Source: Bacteroidales bacterium M8 (GTDB lineage: Bacteria; Bacteroidota; Bacteroidia; Bacteroidales; Muribaculaceae). Taken from it: a DNA stretch of 64,000 bases. Location: contig LUJS01000047.1 of NCBI GenBank assembly GCA_001689495.1, positions 28,707-92,706 on the forward strand, in the 5' to 3' direction. This document shows positions 41,690-50,313 of this stretch, one piece after another (within the stretch, counting starts at the first letter, position 1; each line of letters opens with the position of its first letter). The notes under the pieces are model-generated. The model ran no database searches. It was not told the origin of the DNA and saw only the letters and a program-made list of their open reading frames with translations. Position numbers and translations under genes: made by a program.

Positions 41690-42622
41690 TTATCGGGTGG
41701 CCTCGTCCTCCTTGACGGCGCGGATGAAGATGTCGTTCATCGACGCGAGGCTCTCGCTGAACGCGGCGAGTTCGACCGTGTCGTTGGCCAGCGCTATGAC
41801 ATCGCGCACGGCCACGCCGGGATTGACGTGCAGCGACAGGCGCTGGCGTCCGCGCGGGTCGGGGTCGAGCAGGTTGAACTCGCCCGCCACGGGGAGCATC
41901 TTCTCCATCAGCGCGCGGCTGTCGCCTCGGAACGTCAGGTCATAGCGGTCGGCAAAGAACCGGTGACGCAGCTCGGCGACATCGCCGCTGAGTATGTTGC
42001 GGCTCTTGTTGATGAGGGTGATGTTGTCGCATATCTCCTCGACCGACGACATGTTGTGGGTCGAGAATATGATGGTCGAGCCCTCGTCCTTGAGCTTGAG
42101 TATCTCGTCCTTGAGCAGGTTGGCGTTGATGGGGTCGAATCCCGAGAAGGGCTCGTCGAAGATCAGCAGCTTGGGGCGGTGGAGCACCGTGACGATGAAC
42201 TGTACCTTCTGGGCCATACCCTTGGAGAGCTCCTCGACCTTCTTGTCCCACCAGTCGAGGATGTCGAATTTCTCGAACCACCGGCGCAGCGAGCGTGTGG
42301 CATCGGCCTTGGAGAGCCCCTTGAGGCGGGCAAAGAAAACGGCCTGCTCGCCCACCTTCATCTTCTTGTACAGACCGCGCTCCTCGGGCAGATAGCCTAT
42401 GTTGTCGACATCGTCCTGCGTGAGCTGATGGCCGTCAAAGAGTATGCGGCCCGAGTCGGGCGCCGTTATGTGGTTGATGATTCGTATCAGTGTGGTCTTG
42501 CCGGCGCCGTTGGGCCCCAGCAGTCCGTAGACCTTCCCTTCGGGCACCGACAGGCTCACGTCGTCGAGGGCCTTGTGCGATGAATAGGATTTGTCTACGT
42601 TCTCTACCCGGAGTATATCCAT
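41690..42622 (-). CDS. ABC transporter ATP-binding protein (NatA-like)
   Basis: A 310-residue ATPase with Walker A GPNGAGKTT (about 36-44), Q-loop YLPEERGLY, signature LSKGMAQKVQF, Walker B LLIFDEPFSGFDP and the switch histidine FSTHNM. The C-terminal extension of about 90 residues (DUF4162-like) is usual for this subfamily. Its permease is encoded just downstream. The start codon lies 11 nt from the annotated leader of the divergent sigma-factor gene, so both share one short regulatory region. Confidence 0.92.
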   Translation of the reverse strand: MDILRVENVDKSYSSHKALDDVSLSVPEGKVYGLLGPNGAGKTTLIRIINHITAPDSGRILFDGHQLTQDDVDNIGYLPEERGLYKKMKVGEQAVFFARLKGLSKADATRSLRRWFEKFDILDWWDKKVEELSKGMAQKVQFIVTVLHRPKLLIFDEPFSGFDPINANLLKDEILKLKDEGSTIIFSTHNMSSVEEICDNITLINKSRNILSGDVAELRHRFFADRYDLTFRGDSRALMEKMLPVAGEFNLLDPDPRGRQRLSLHVNPGVAVRDVIALANDTVELAAFSESLASMNDIFIRAVKEDEATR

Positions 42623-42688
42623 TTTACTAAGAGGTGATAAATATGATTGTTTTTGTTCGTATTATGTTTAGTTGGACGCAGGGGTGGC

Positions 42689-42720
42689 AAAAAAGTTTCA
42701 GGCGGGATGAAACTTTTTTT
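42689..42720. repeat. Perfect 12-bp inverted repeat over the sigma-gene promoter
   Basis: aaaaaagtttca (42689-42700) and tgaaactttttt (42708-42719) around a 7-nt loop. The right arm contains the -35-like GAAACTT. Could be an operator or a transcript hairpin. Confidence 0.65.
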
Positions 42721-42737
42721 CGGAATCGCCGTCTAAC
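42709..42737 (+). promoter_or_regulatory. ECF-type (RpoE-like) autoregulatory promoter
   Basis: GAAACTT (42709-42715), 16 nt, TCTAAC (42732-42737) resembles the extracytoplasmic sigma consensus GAACTT-N16-TCTGA. It lies directly upstream of an ECF sigma gene, which suggests autoregulation. Confidence 0.6.
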
Positions 42738-42774
42738 GTATCAGAATCAAAAAAACAACAGCACAGTCACCCCG

Positions 42775-43278
42775 ATGCCAAAGGCCTCAGACAAGGAGAA
42801 GCGCTTCATCGACATAATAGATGACAACCGCAGGCTCCTGTATAAGATATGTTACATGTATGCCACCGACGGCGAACACTTCAATGATCTGTATCAGGAG
42901 GTGCTTGCCAACGTCTGGCAGGGGCTCGACACATTCAGGGGCGACGCCTCGGTGTCGACTTGGCTCTATCGCATGGCCATCAACACCTGCGTCACCTATT
43001 TCAGGCGCAACTCGCGTCACTCCGAGGGCAAGGTGCCCATAGACGACGCGCTGCACCTCGAGGGCGATGCGGGCGACAACGAGCACGTCGAAAGGCTCAG
43101 GCAGATGTATCGCCTCATCTCGGGCCTCTCTGGCATGGACAAGGCCCTGATACTGATGTGGCTCGACGAGAAGAGCTATGACGAGATAGCCGACATGTCG
43201 GGCCTGACCCGCAACAATGTGGCGACACGCCTCAGACGAATCAAACAGAAACTCATCGAAAGGAACAACTCACTATGA
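42775..43278 (+). CDS. ECF-family RNA polymerase sigma factor
   Basis: The ATG at 42775 is preferred because the promoter-like element lies downstream of the longer frame's start. The 167-residue product has sigma-70 region 2 (FNDLYQEVLANVWQGLDTFRG, TWLYRMAINTCVTYFRR) and region 4 (ALILMWLDEKSYDEIADMSGL, NNVATRLRRIKQKL) and no other domains. It would direct RNA polymerase to a small regulon, probably including itself. Its stop overlaps the start of the membrane-protein gene by 4 nt (ATGA). Confidence 0.88.
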   Translation: MPKASDKEKRFIDIIDDNRRLLYKICYMYATDGEHFNDLYQEVLANVWQGLDTFRGDASVSTWLYRMAINTCVTYFRRNSRHSEGKVPIDDALHLEGDAGDNEHVERLRQMYRLISGLSGMDKALILMWLDEKSYDEIADMSGLTRNNVATRLRRIKQKLIERNNSL

Positions 43279-43823
43279 ACATAGACGAACTCAGATCACA
43301 ATGGCAGTCTCTCGACGTCGACCCCGACCGCGAGGCCCTGCGCGAAGCCTTGAGGCGTGTGGCGCGACGCGATGCCGAATCGCTGCGCGAGCGCTATTTC
43401 AAGCTCTGCCTGCGCATGATAGCCGTATCGGCGTTCGGCATAGCCGTATCGGTGCCGTTCGGACGCACGGCCCCCACGCTGATGTGGTGCGCGTTCGCGT
43501 TCTACATCCTCATGGCCGTGTTCCACGTCATACAGGCCGTGATGGCGCACAACCTTGATTTCGGACGCATGAGCGTGCGCCGCTCCATCGAGGCGGTCTG
43601 CGACATAGAGCGCATGCGCGTCATCAAGCGCGCCGTGGGCATCACCCTCGCCATACCGCTGGTGGTCTACATGTGCACCGTCGTGTCTGACGCCTACGGG
43701 CCATATACCGTCTACGGATGCGTGGCCGGCGCCGTGGTGGGCCTGATAGCCGGACTCATCATAAACCACAACGCCACAACGCTGCTGCGCCGCATGAAGG
43801 AGCAGCTCGGCGACGAACAATGA
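43275..43823 (+). CDS. Membrane protein, probable partner (anti-sigma-like) of the ECF sigma factor
   Basis: A 182-residue protein with a charged N-terminal cytoplasmic part of about 50 residues (NIDELRSQWQSLDVDPDREALREAL). Four membrane segments follow in two pairs (around 55-95 and 120-165). There is no classical zinc anti-sigma HxxxCxxC motif. Translational coupling to the sigma gene through a 4-nt overlap, and the cytoplasmic helix plus membrane layout, suggest that it holds or modulates the sigma factor. That role is inferred from context only. Confidence 0.7.
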   Translation: MNIDELRSQWQSLDVDPDREALREALRRVARRDAESLRERYFKLCLRMIAVSAFGIAVSVPFGRTAPTLMWCAFAFYILMAVFHVIQAVMAHNLDFGRMSVRRSIEAVCDIERMRVIKRAVGITLAIPLVVYMCTVVSDAYGPYTVYGCVAGAVVGLIAGLIINHNATTLLRRMKEQLGDEQ

Positions 43824-43824
43824 T

Positions 43825-43855
43825 TTTGAAATGACGCGGAGATTAGCTATTTTTG
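43825..43855 (+). promoter_or_regulatory. Consensus promoter of the aminopeptidase gene
   Basis: TTTG (43825-43828), 19-nt spacer, TATTTTTG (43848-43855): full match to the Bacteroidetes consensus, about 27 nt before the ATG at 43882. Confidence 0.8.
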
Positions 43856-43881
43856 CATCCGTAACGACAAAACAACCCAAC

Positions 43882-45675
43882 ATGGACAAGCAATCAATCA
43901 AATGGCGCATTGACGCCTATCGCGCTGCGATGGCCAAGGCCGGCGTGGACGCGGCGATACTGCCACGCACCGACGACCATCTCAGCGAATATATCACGTC
44001 GCACTGGCACATAGTGCGCTATCTCAGCGGTTTCACCGGATCGGCCGCAACGCTGGTCATCACCCCCTCGCAGGCCCTGCTGTGGACCGACTCGCGCTAC
44101 TTCCTGCAGGCCGCAGACCAACTCGAAGGCACCGGCATCGAACTGATGAAGGAGGGCATCCCGGGCACGCCCGACATCACCACTTGGGTCTGCACCGAGC
44201 TCGCCCCCGGACAGACGGTGGGCATCAACGGCATGCTCATGTCCATTGACGACACCGCCGCCCTGCGCACCCGCCTCACCGCCGCCGGCCTCAAGCTGGT
44301 CACCGACTTCGACCCCATCGACCTGATATGGAGCGACCGCCCCGGCCTGCCCGACGACAAGGCTTTCGTGCACGATGTAAGATATACCGGCGAGCCCGCG
44401 TCAGAACGCATGCGCCGCACGCTCGAAGCCGCCCGCGCACTGGGCGCGGACAGTTTCTTCGTGGCCGGACTCGACGAGATTGCGTGGATACTCGGCATCA
44501 GGTCCAAGGACGTGCCCCACAACCTGCCCGTGGCTACGTCGTTCCTGTACCTCGCCCCCGCGGGGTCGGTACTGTTCATTGACTCGGCCAAGCTCACCCC
44601 CGAGGTCGAGAAGCACCTCGCCGATGCCGGAGTGCACACGATGCCCTATGGCAGCGTGAGGGAGTTCCTGCTCTCGCTCCCGGCCGACGAGAAGGTGCTG
44701 CTGAGCGGCAACCGCACCCCCGTGGGCATAGCCGACAACCTCGAGGGACACTTCGTCAAGGCCGACTCGCCCGTACAGATGCTCAAGGCCGTCAAGAACG
44801 CCGTGCAGATACAGGGCGAACGCGATGCCCACATACGCGACGGCGTGGCGATGGTGCGCTCGCTCATGGAGATCAAGCGCATCACCGACGCCGGCGAGCC
44901 CCTCACCGAGATCGAGGCCGCCGACATCTTGGAGCGCAATCGCCGCGAGATGCCCCTGTTCTTCGACCTCAGCTTCGACACCATCAGCGGCTTCGGACCC
45001 AACGGCGCCATCGTGCACTATTCACCCTCCGAGGCCAGCAACGCCCGCATCGAGAAGGGCTCGCTGCTGCTGCTCGACTCGGGCGCCAACTATCTGGACG
45101 GCACCACCGACATCACCCGCACCATAGCCATCGGCACCCCCACGGCCGACATGCGCCACGACTTCACGCTGGTGATGAAGGGGCACATCGCCATAGCCAC
45201 CGCCATCTTCCCCGAGGGCACCCGCGGCCACCAGCTCGACGCCATGGCCCGCATGCCGCTCTGGCGCGAGGGCAAGAGCTATCTGCACGGCACGGGCCAC
45301 GGCGTAGGCCACTTCCTGTCTGTTCACGAGGGACCGCAGAGCATCCGCCTCAACGACACGATGGCACCCCTCACGCCCGGCATGCTCACATCAAACGAGC
45401 CCGGCATATACCTCTCTGGCCGCTATGGCATACGCTGCGAGAACCTGGTGCTGACCGTGCCCTACGAGGAGACCGAGTTCGGACGCTTCTATGCGTTCGA
45501 GACAGTGACGCTCTGCCCATTTGACCGCGCGCTGTTCGACACCTCCATCATGACCCCCGACGAGATACGCTGGGTCAACGAATATCACCGCCACGTCTAC
45601 GAGACACTCGCCCCCGCCGGACTCACCGAGCCCGAGCGCGCATGGCTCGCCGAGGCGACCGCACCCCTCAAATAA
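43882..45675 (+). CDS. pepP: Xaa-Pro aminopeptidase (aminopeptidase P, M24B)
   Basis: The start at 43882 follows a perfect promoter that covers the upstream ATG; the product has 597 residues. It shows the three-domain long form of aminopeptidase P. Two creatinase-like N-terminal domains come first (LSEYITSHWHIVRYLSGFTGSA is the first). The catalytic pita-bread domain holds the dimetal ligands: Asp pair in LLLDSGANYLDGTTDITR, His in HGTGHGVGH, Glu in SNEPGIY and Glu in RCENLVL. It removes N-terminal residues before proline in the cytoplasm. No signal peptide. Confidence 0.92.
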   Translation: MDKQSIKWRIDAYRAAMAKAGVDAAILPRTDDHLSEYITSHWHIVRYLSGFTGSAATLVITPSQALLWTDSRYFLQAADQLEGTGIELMKEGIPGTPDITTWVCTELAPGQTVGINGMLMSIDDTAALRTRLTAAGLKLVTDFDPIDLIWSDRPGLPDDKAFVHDVRYTGEPASERMRRTLEAARALGADSFFVAGLDEIAWILGIRSKDVPHNLPVATSFLYLAPAGSVLFIDSAKLTPEVEKHLADAGVHTMPYGSVREFLLSLPADEKVLLSGNRTPVGIADNLEGHFVKADSPVQMLKAVKNAVQIQGERDAHIRDGVAMVRSLMEIKRITDAGEPLTEIEAADILERNRREMPLFFDLSFDTISGFGPNGAIVHYSPSEASNARIEKGSLLLLDSGANYLDGTTDITRTIAIGTPTADMRHDFTLVMKGHIAIATAIFPEGTRGHQLDAMARMPLWREGKSYLHGTGHGVGHFLSVHEGPQSIRLNDTMAPLTPGMLTSNEPGIYLSGRYGIRCENLVLTVPYEETEFGRFYAFETVTLCPFDRALFDTSIMTPDEIRWVNEYHRHVYETLAPAGLTEPERAWLAEATAPLK

Positions 45676-45690
45676 CCCCAAGCCCCAAAG

Positions 45691-46251
45691 ATGGAAACAA
45701 TCAAAGACTGCCCCGCTCCCCTCATCATACCCGTGCGCGGATTCACCCCCGAAATCGGCCCCGGCACGTTCGTGGCGCCCAACGCCACCATTGTCGGCGA
45801 CGTCAAGGTGGGCCGCGACTGCTCGCTGTGGTTCAACGCCGTGCTGCGCGGCGATGTCAACTCGATACGCATCGGCGACCGTGTCAACATTCAGGACGGC
45901 TCCGTGCTGCACACGCTCTATCAGAAATCGACCATCGAGATCGGCAACGACGTCTCGATAGGCCACAACGTCACCATCCACGGTGCCAAGATTCACGACT
46001 TCGCCCTCATAGGCATGGGTGCCGTCGTGATGGACGACGCCGAGGTCGGCGAGGGAGCCCTCGTGGCCGCCGGAGCCGTGGTGCTCTCGCGCACCAAGAT
46101 AGGCCCCAACGAGCTGTGGGGGGGCGCACCCGCCAAGTTCATCAAGATGGTCGACCCCGAGACCTCGCGCGAGCTCAACACCAAGATAGCCCGCAACTAT
46201 CTGATGTATTCGCGCTGGTACACAGACCCCGAGAACGGCGAACTCAAATAA
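45691..46251 (+). CDS. Gamma-carbonic anhydrase family protein (PaaY/YrdA-like)
   Basis: A 186-residue left-handed beta-helix protein. It has GTFVAPNATIVGDVKVGRDCSLWFNAVLRGD at the start of the coil, and metal-ligand histidines in DGSVLHTLY and GHNVTIHGA. The ending NELWGGAPAKFIKM plus a C-terminal helix complete the family pattern. Members bind zinc or iron as trimers; many show little carbonic anhydrase activity, so the exact reaction is open. It follows pepP by 15 nt and is probably cotranscribed. Confidence 0.88.
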   Translation: METIKDCPAPLIIPVRGFTPEIGPGTFVAPNATIVGDVKVGRDCSLWFNAVLRGDVNSIRIGDRVNIQDGSVLHTLYQKSTIEIGNDVSIGHNVTIHGAKIHDFALIGMGAVVMDDAEVGEGALVAAGAVVLSRTKIGPNELWGGAPAKFIKMVDPETSRELNTKIARNYLMYSRWYTDPENGELK

Positions 46252-46263
46252 TCACGTCAAACT

Positions 46264-46295
46264 TTTGGCGGAATTGATAAAAAACATTACCTTTG
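46264..46295 (+). promoter_or_regulatory. Promoter of tRNA-Leu
   Basis: TTTG (46264-46267), 20-nt spacer, TACCTTTG (46288-46295), about 45 nt before the mature tRNA. Confidence 0.75.
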
Positions 46296-46339
46296 TGGTC
46301 GGAAACAAGGCATCTACCACTTGATCCGACCACAAATAT

Positions 46340-46421
46340 GCCCGGATGGCGGAATCGGTAGACGCGACGGTCTCAAACACCGTTGGGGCAACCCATCCCG
46401 GTTCGAGCCCGGGTCCGGGTA
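46340..46421 (+). tRNA. tRNA-Leu (anticodon CAA)
   Basis: Acceptor arms GCCCGGA/TCCGGGT close with a G-U first pair. The D-arm has GGCGGAATCGGTAGACGC, the anticodon loop CTCAAAC gives CAA, the long variable arm TGGGGCAACCCA marks a class II leucine tRNA, and the T-loop reads GGTTCGAGCC. The 3' CCA is not encoded (CTA follows the discriminator A). Confidence 0.95.
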
Positions 46422-46423
46422 CT

Positions 46424-46466
46424 AATAACGACTGCTAATCACTTGATTGTCAGTCGTTATTTCTTT
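46424..46466 (+). terminator. Terminator of tRNA-Leu
   Basis: Perfect 11-bp stem (46424-46434 with 46451-46461) followed by TCTTTTTG, three nt after the tRNA. Confidence 0.8.
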
Positions 46467-46668
46467 TTGAAGGTGTACTAAAAGTGTACTATCGGCGAAA
46501 ATCGAGTCATTTAGGAGCAAACGATTTTAAGATTTTTAAGGGACGTTAGTTTTATTTAATTCGATTCCATTTGATTAATTAACTGTTTTTATGCCGCTGG
46601 ATTATAATAGATTACAATATCTTATGTAACTTTGTATTTGGTTTGGTAACGGCCAATCATATATCAAC
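46467..46668. promoter_or_regulatory. Intergenic region with promoter for the OM protein gene
   Basis: No gene seen. TAACTTTG at 46627-46634 is a good -7 element for the gene at 46669; the -33 is unclear. A short tandem gtgtact motif near 46475-46490 has no identified role. Confidence 0.5.
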
Positions 46669-47205
46669 ATGAAGAAAATCATAGTATTTATAATCTTTAT
46701 CTTGTCGGCAGTCTGTGCTTATTCTCAAATAACTAAAGGCTATAGAGGATTTGTTGACTTGAATGGCGAAGCATTGTTTCAGAAAAAACACTCCAACGAC
46801 CGGGACATTGTTTACAGTCTGTCAGGATTCTCGACCACGCACGGCTATCAATTCAACAGGCATTTCTTTCTCGGTGCAGGCTTGGGCATGGATTTCATTA
46901 CCTACAACTTTCAGTCGGCGTCTTTTGCCATTGATTTTCCCTTGTTTGTATCCGGTAGGACCGACTGGACGATTGGCAAGGTACCTCTGTTTGCAGACCT
47001 GCGACTGGGCACCTTCGTAAAGACGATTCGTGGTTATAATAACGACAAGCTGTTCATCAATCCATCTATAGGCTATCATTGCTCATGGGGCCGCAAGGTC
47101 TCGCTCAATATCGGAGCCGGTCTGTCGATGCATTGGCTCAACGATTATAACAATAACGTATGGAAATTGATGCCGTCGGTAAAAATCGGCATTGAGTTCA
47201 ACTAA
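46669..47205 (+). CDS. Small outer-membrane beta-barrel protein
   Basis: A 178-residue exported protein: signal peptide MKKIIVFIIFILSAVCAYSQ, then alternating hydrophobic strands (GYRGFVDLNGEALFQ, FFLGAGLGMDFITYNF, KVSLNIGAGLSMHW) and a terminal strand KIGIEFN with a C-terminal aromatic-rich end. This is the porin-family/OmpW-like eight-strand pattern common in Bacteroidales. Ligand unknown. Its own promoter lies 35 nt upstream. Confidence 0.75.
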   Translation: MKKIIVFIIFILSAVCAYSQITKGYRGFVDLNGEALFQKKHSNDRDIVYSLSGFSTTHGYQFNRHFFLGAGLGMDFITYNFQSASFAIDFPLFVSGRTDWTIGKVPLFADLRLGTFVKTIRGYNNDKLFINPSIGYHCSWGRKVSLNIGAGLSMHWLNDYNNNVWKLMPSVKIGIEFN

Positions 47206-47242
47206 CTGCCGGTTGTCCGCGACCGAATGAATTATGGTTTAC

Positions 47243-48034
47243 ATGAGATATTTACCTACAATAATAATATGGTCCCTGTCATTGATATGCCTGGTCGGCT
47301 GCAACCGCCATAGCGCCGGGACGCATGTCAATGAAAATGAGACTGTAGTCGCAGACGACAGCCGGACAGAGACCGACTCGGCAGAAGCGGTTGTCGACAC
47401 CGCGGCCATTGCAGTCGCCGAGCCTCGCAAGCTGTCGGCCAAAGAGTTGACCGAGCTGCAAAATTTGATTTCAGACCGTCTTCAGCGGTTGGACAATAAT
47501 CCCCTGCAACAAAATGTATGGGGATGCGGAGTCTTGGCCGATGCCGTCGAGGTGTCCTTGGCGATAAACACCCCCTACTGGCAGGCTGAATTCAAGAAAT
47601 ACATATCAGACTCCCCCAACATCATGTTTGCCGGGCCATCTACCCCACAACCTGTCTCCGAACGGGTCGACTCGACAACCGAGCTCGCCGACATCAGACT
47701 GCGCCCCGACAGCGCGTCATTCTCGATAGATTCAGATTATGCCACATTTACCCTCGAGAATGACAGCCGCGAGAACATCACGTTTGGCGTGGACTATATC
47801 GTAGGATTCAGAGGCGCCGACAAACGCTGGTATCGGCTGCCTCATCCCGGAATATGGAATGACCTCGGCATAACCCTGCTGCCCACGGGAAGATATTCGA
47901 TAAAGGCCGCACTGAATCCCGGACTGAACAAAAACCGTCCCGGTACATACAGATTATACAAACAGATACAATACGAAGGAGAGAAAGGGCGTTATTGGTT
48001 AATGACAGAGTTTGAGTTAACCGATAGACATTAA
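47243..48034 (+). CDS. Lipoprotein with Ig-like domain
   Basis: The ATG at 47243 gives a clean lipoprotein signal (LICLVGC, Cys20) and 263 residues. A low-complexity acidic linker leads to a helix (ELTELQNLISDRLQRLD) and a C-terminal beta domain from about residue 150: YATFTLENDSRENITFGVDY, GRYSIKAAL, GTYRLYKQIQY. This resembles the immunoglobulin-like domain found in bacterial envelope proteins, where it ends with regular strands. No enzyme motif. Probably membrane-anchored and facing the periplasm or surface; role unknown. Confidence 0.65.
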   Translation: MRYLPTIIIWSLSLICLVGCNRHSAGTHVNENETVVADDSRTETDSAEAVVDTAAIAVAEPRKLSAKELTELQNLISDRLQRLDNNPLQQNVWGCGVLADAVEVSLAINTPYWQAEFKKYISDSPNIMFAGPSTPQPVSERVDSTTELADIRLRPDSASFSIDSDYATFTLENDSRENITFGVDYIVGFRGADKRWYRLPHPGIWNDLGITLLPTGRYSIKAALNPGLNKNRPGTYRLYKQIQYEGEKGRYWLMTEFELTDRH

Positions 48035-48084
48035 CCGGATTACTCAACCTGATTATCAATCTTACAAAACAATAGAAAATCACA

Positions 48085-48816
48085 ATGAACAAGTTCATCA
48101 CTCCCCTCGTCATCATCATATCCCTTTTCGCGGCCTCCTGCGGCGAGGATGACACAACCGGAATACCGACAAACGCGATAGCATTGAACATGCTCATCGA
48201 CAATGAGGACACGACCATTGGCGAATCTGACGTTTACATAAACACAGCCCTCAACTTCACGTCAAGGGAATACCGAATCTCAGACCTCGGCACCAAAAGT
48301 GGATTTGGCCTGAATCCGGTCCTCTCACAGATTGGTCCGGAGGTTGCCGTGACGCCGGGAAACTACTATCAGGTAGTCAGGACAAACGACCTGCGATATG
48401 TAGCCGGCGAAAGAGCATTCTCATACAGGGCAGACTATTATAACGTCTACGTCGACTCTTGGATACATGACAACAACGAGATTGAAGGCGCAAGGGTCAG
48501 GTATGCCGAATGTAGACCCGCATCAAAATATCTCCCGGCATGGGACAGCTCCATCGAGATCACGCTAAAGGAAAACGACAATGTCGAGACCGGCACATAT
48601 TCGTTCGACAAGAATGTCTGCATCGACCCCGACTATACGGTCTATGACTATGAGAACTCAAACCTCAAGGATCACCTTGACATAAAAATCGAAGGCAATA
48701 GATTCATATTCTCAAACTCAGCATGGACCCCGGGCGGCAAAGTCGAAATCATCGCCTACATCCGCAGCGAAAACCTATACACCCGCGTACAAATAATCGT
48801 CAAATCGCCAAACTGA
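48085..48816 (+). CDS. Lipoprotein of unknown function (DUF5036-like)
   Basis: A 243-residue protein with a lipoprotein signal ending AASC (Cys19). The mature part begins NAIALNMLIDNEDTTIGESDVYINTALNF and continues with ISDLGTKSGFGLNPVLSQIGPEVAVTPGNYYQV. This is close to a Bacteroides lipoprotein family I remember as DUF5036. It is beta-rich, with no catalytic signature. It follows the Ig-like lipoprotein by 50 nt and may share a transcript with it. Confidence 0.6.
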   Translation: MNKFITPLVIIISLFAASCGEDDTTGIPTNAIALNMLIDNEDTTIGESDVYINTALNFTSREYRISDLGTKSGFGLNPVLSQIGPEVAVTPGNYYQVVRTNDLRYVAGERAFSYRADYYNVYVDSWIHDNNEIEGARVRYAECRPASKYLPAWDSSIEITLKENDNVETGTYSFDKNVCIDPDYTVYDYENSNLKDHLDIKIEGNRFIFSNSAWTPGGKVEIIAYIRSENLYTRVQIIVKSPN

Positions 48817-49221
48817 GCATAGACCGATTACGCCCTCTTGATATTGAGCCTCTTGAGTGCGAGGATAACTGACAGAGGCATACAATGATAATAAAACATA
48901 GTCCGAATAAGCCAAGTTTCAGATATTATTAGTAACTTTGTCTGCACAAAGTTATTCCATCATTTATTGCTTTATACATAGGGAACAGCCTCAACATAAA
49001 GCACCAAACGATGTAATGACAGTGTTATCGAGCAAAGGCTCTGAACCTAAACATAAATGATGCACCAATTTCCAAAGATATGTCCTAATGATTGATATTG
49101 CATAAGATATATTCAGGTATATCGAATCATATTGTCATTAAGCGACCGAAATTCGTCGTAATCATAGTCGTGATAGTTCAGCAGGCCTTTATGACATTTA
49201 CAAACAGGATAATATCAGTGT
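48817..49221 (+). promoter_or_regulatory. Intergenic leader of the second polysaccharide operon
   Basis: This 405-nt stretch holds no clear gene. TAACTTTG at 48933-48940 is a -7 element and lies in a perfect dyad (48933-48941 with 48946-48954, 4-nt loop). The resulting leader of about 270 nt before 49222 is long, as in antitermination-controlled capsule operons, but no UpxY gene is adjacent. Confidence 0.5.
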
Positions 49222-50304
49222 ATGAAATTTACGATAATAGGTTGTGGTAATGCCGGACTAATACATGCTGCAAAATTATGCGAGAAAGGCATACCGGTAG
49301 GTGTGCTGAAAAGTTCGAATGTGTCGAACAATGATTTTTTTGATATAATACAGCAGGAAGGGGGTTATCTTGTAAAAGATGATACCAACAACGGCAACCG
49401 GTTTTATGCCAAGCCTGAATTCATAACCAAAGACGTGCAGAAGGCAATGGATTTCGCCGATGTCATAATGGTGATGACTACCACTTCGCAGCACGAATAT
49501 GTTGCCCGGCTCATAGCCCCATACGTGAGAGACGGACAGATCATTGCCTTGATACCGGGGTATATGGGAAGTCTGATCTTTAAGAAATACATCACAAAGG
49601 ATATTGTATACAGCGAGTGGGAGACGACAGCTTTCAACGGGCGCATAGTCGACTCGATGTATGTACACATTACTTTCTACAATCCTCGCAATGCAATATC
49701 TACCCTTCCAGTCAATCAGGCTCAAAACGTGCTTGAGATATTCAAGAAGTGTTTCAGAAACACTAAGTATTCGAGGCACAATATCCTTGAATCGGCCATT
49801 CATAACCCCAACATGACAGTGCATCCCATAGGATTGCTTTTTTCGGTTTCGCGCATAGAATACAGCAAGGGAGAATTCTGGATGTACAGAGAGGCATTTA
49901 CCCCATCGGTGATAAACGTGATCAAGGCGTTGGATATTCAAAAAAATATAATACTCAATGCCTTCGGTTGCCCCTCATTGGATTATTTTGATGCGGCAAA
50001 ATGGAGAAATGAAGAAGATCTGAGCAAAGACGCCATGGAGGTTTTTCAATCATTCGCCATATCGTCCAACAAGGGGCCTTCGTTCATCAATCACAGATAC
50101 ATCATGGAAGATGTGCCTATTGGCCTCGGACTCTTCATCTCGATAGGAAAAGTTGTCGGAGTCGATACATCCATACCTGAGTCCATCATGTGTCTTGCCT
50201 CGACCTTGTTAAGAAAGGACTTACGGACAGAAGCACGCACTATCCAGTATCTGTTAGACAATGATAATGTGACTATTGAGGATATTTTTAAAGCCATATC
50301 CTAA
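49222..50304 (+). CDS. NAD(P)-dependent octopine/nopaline dehydrogenase family protein
   Basis: A 360-residue two-domain dehydrogenase. The N-terminal Rossmann fold begins FTIIGCGNAGLIHAAKL and reaches IALIPGYMGSL. The C-terminal domain has the opine-dehydrogenase helical fold with the catalytic-type histidine region NPNMTVHPIGLLF. Relatives condense an amino acid with a 2-oxo acid to make an N-(carboxyalkyl) amino acid. In polysaccharide loci such opines can decorate sugars. Here it heads an operon with an ATP-grasp and a PP-loop protein, which fits the making and attaching of an opine-like group (inference). Confidence 0.8.
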   Translation: MKFTIIGCGNAGLIHAAKLCEKGIPVGVLKSSNVSNNDFFDIIQQEGGYLVKDDTNNGNRFYAKPEFITKDVQKAMDFADVIMVMTTTSQHEYVARLIAPYVRDGQIIALIPGYMGSLIFKKYITKDIVYSEWETTAFNGRIVDSMYVHITFYNPRNAISTLPVNQAQNVLEIFKKCFRNTKYSRHNILESAIHNPNMTVHPIGLLFSVSRIEYSKGEFWMYREAFTPSVINVIKALDIQKNIILNAFGCPSLDYFDAAKWRNEEDLSKDAMEVFQSFAISSNKGPSFINHRYIMEDVPIGLGLFISIGKVVGVDTSIPESIMCLASTLLRKDLRTEARTIQYLLDNDNVTIEDIFKAIS

Positions 50305-50313
50305 GCTGAGTTA

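Noticed and set aside
46118..46124. G7 tract in the gamma-carbonic anhydrase gene as a phase-variation site
   Set aside because: It encodes the invariant Trp-Gly-Gly of the family in a GC-rich gene, with no frame disruption.
46340..46490. tRNA-Leu as attachment site of an integrated element
   Set aside because: No second copy of the tRNA 3' end and no integrase adjacent to it were found in the window.
49080..49190. Minus-strand aromatic-rich reading frame in the leader of the second operon
   Set aside because: About 30 codons, no start and no recognisable motif.
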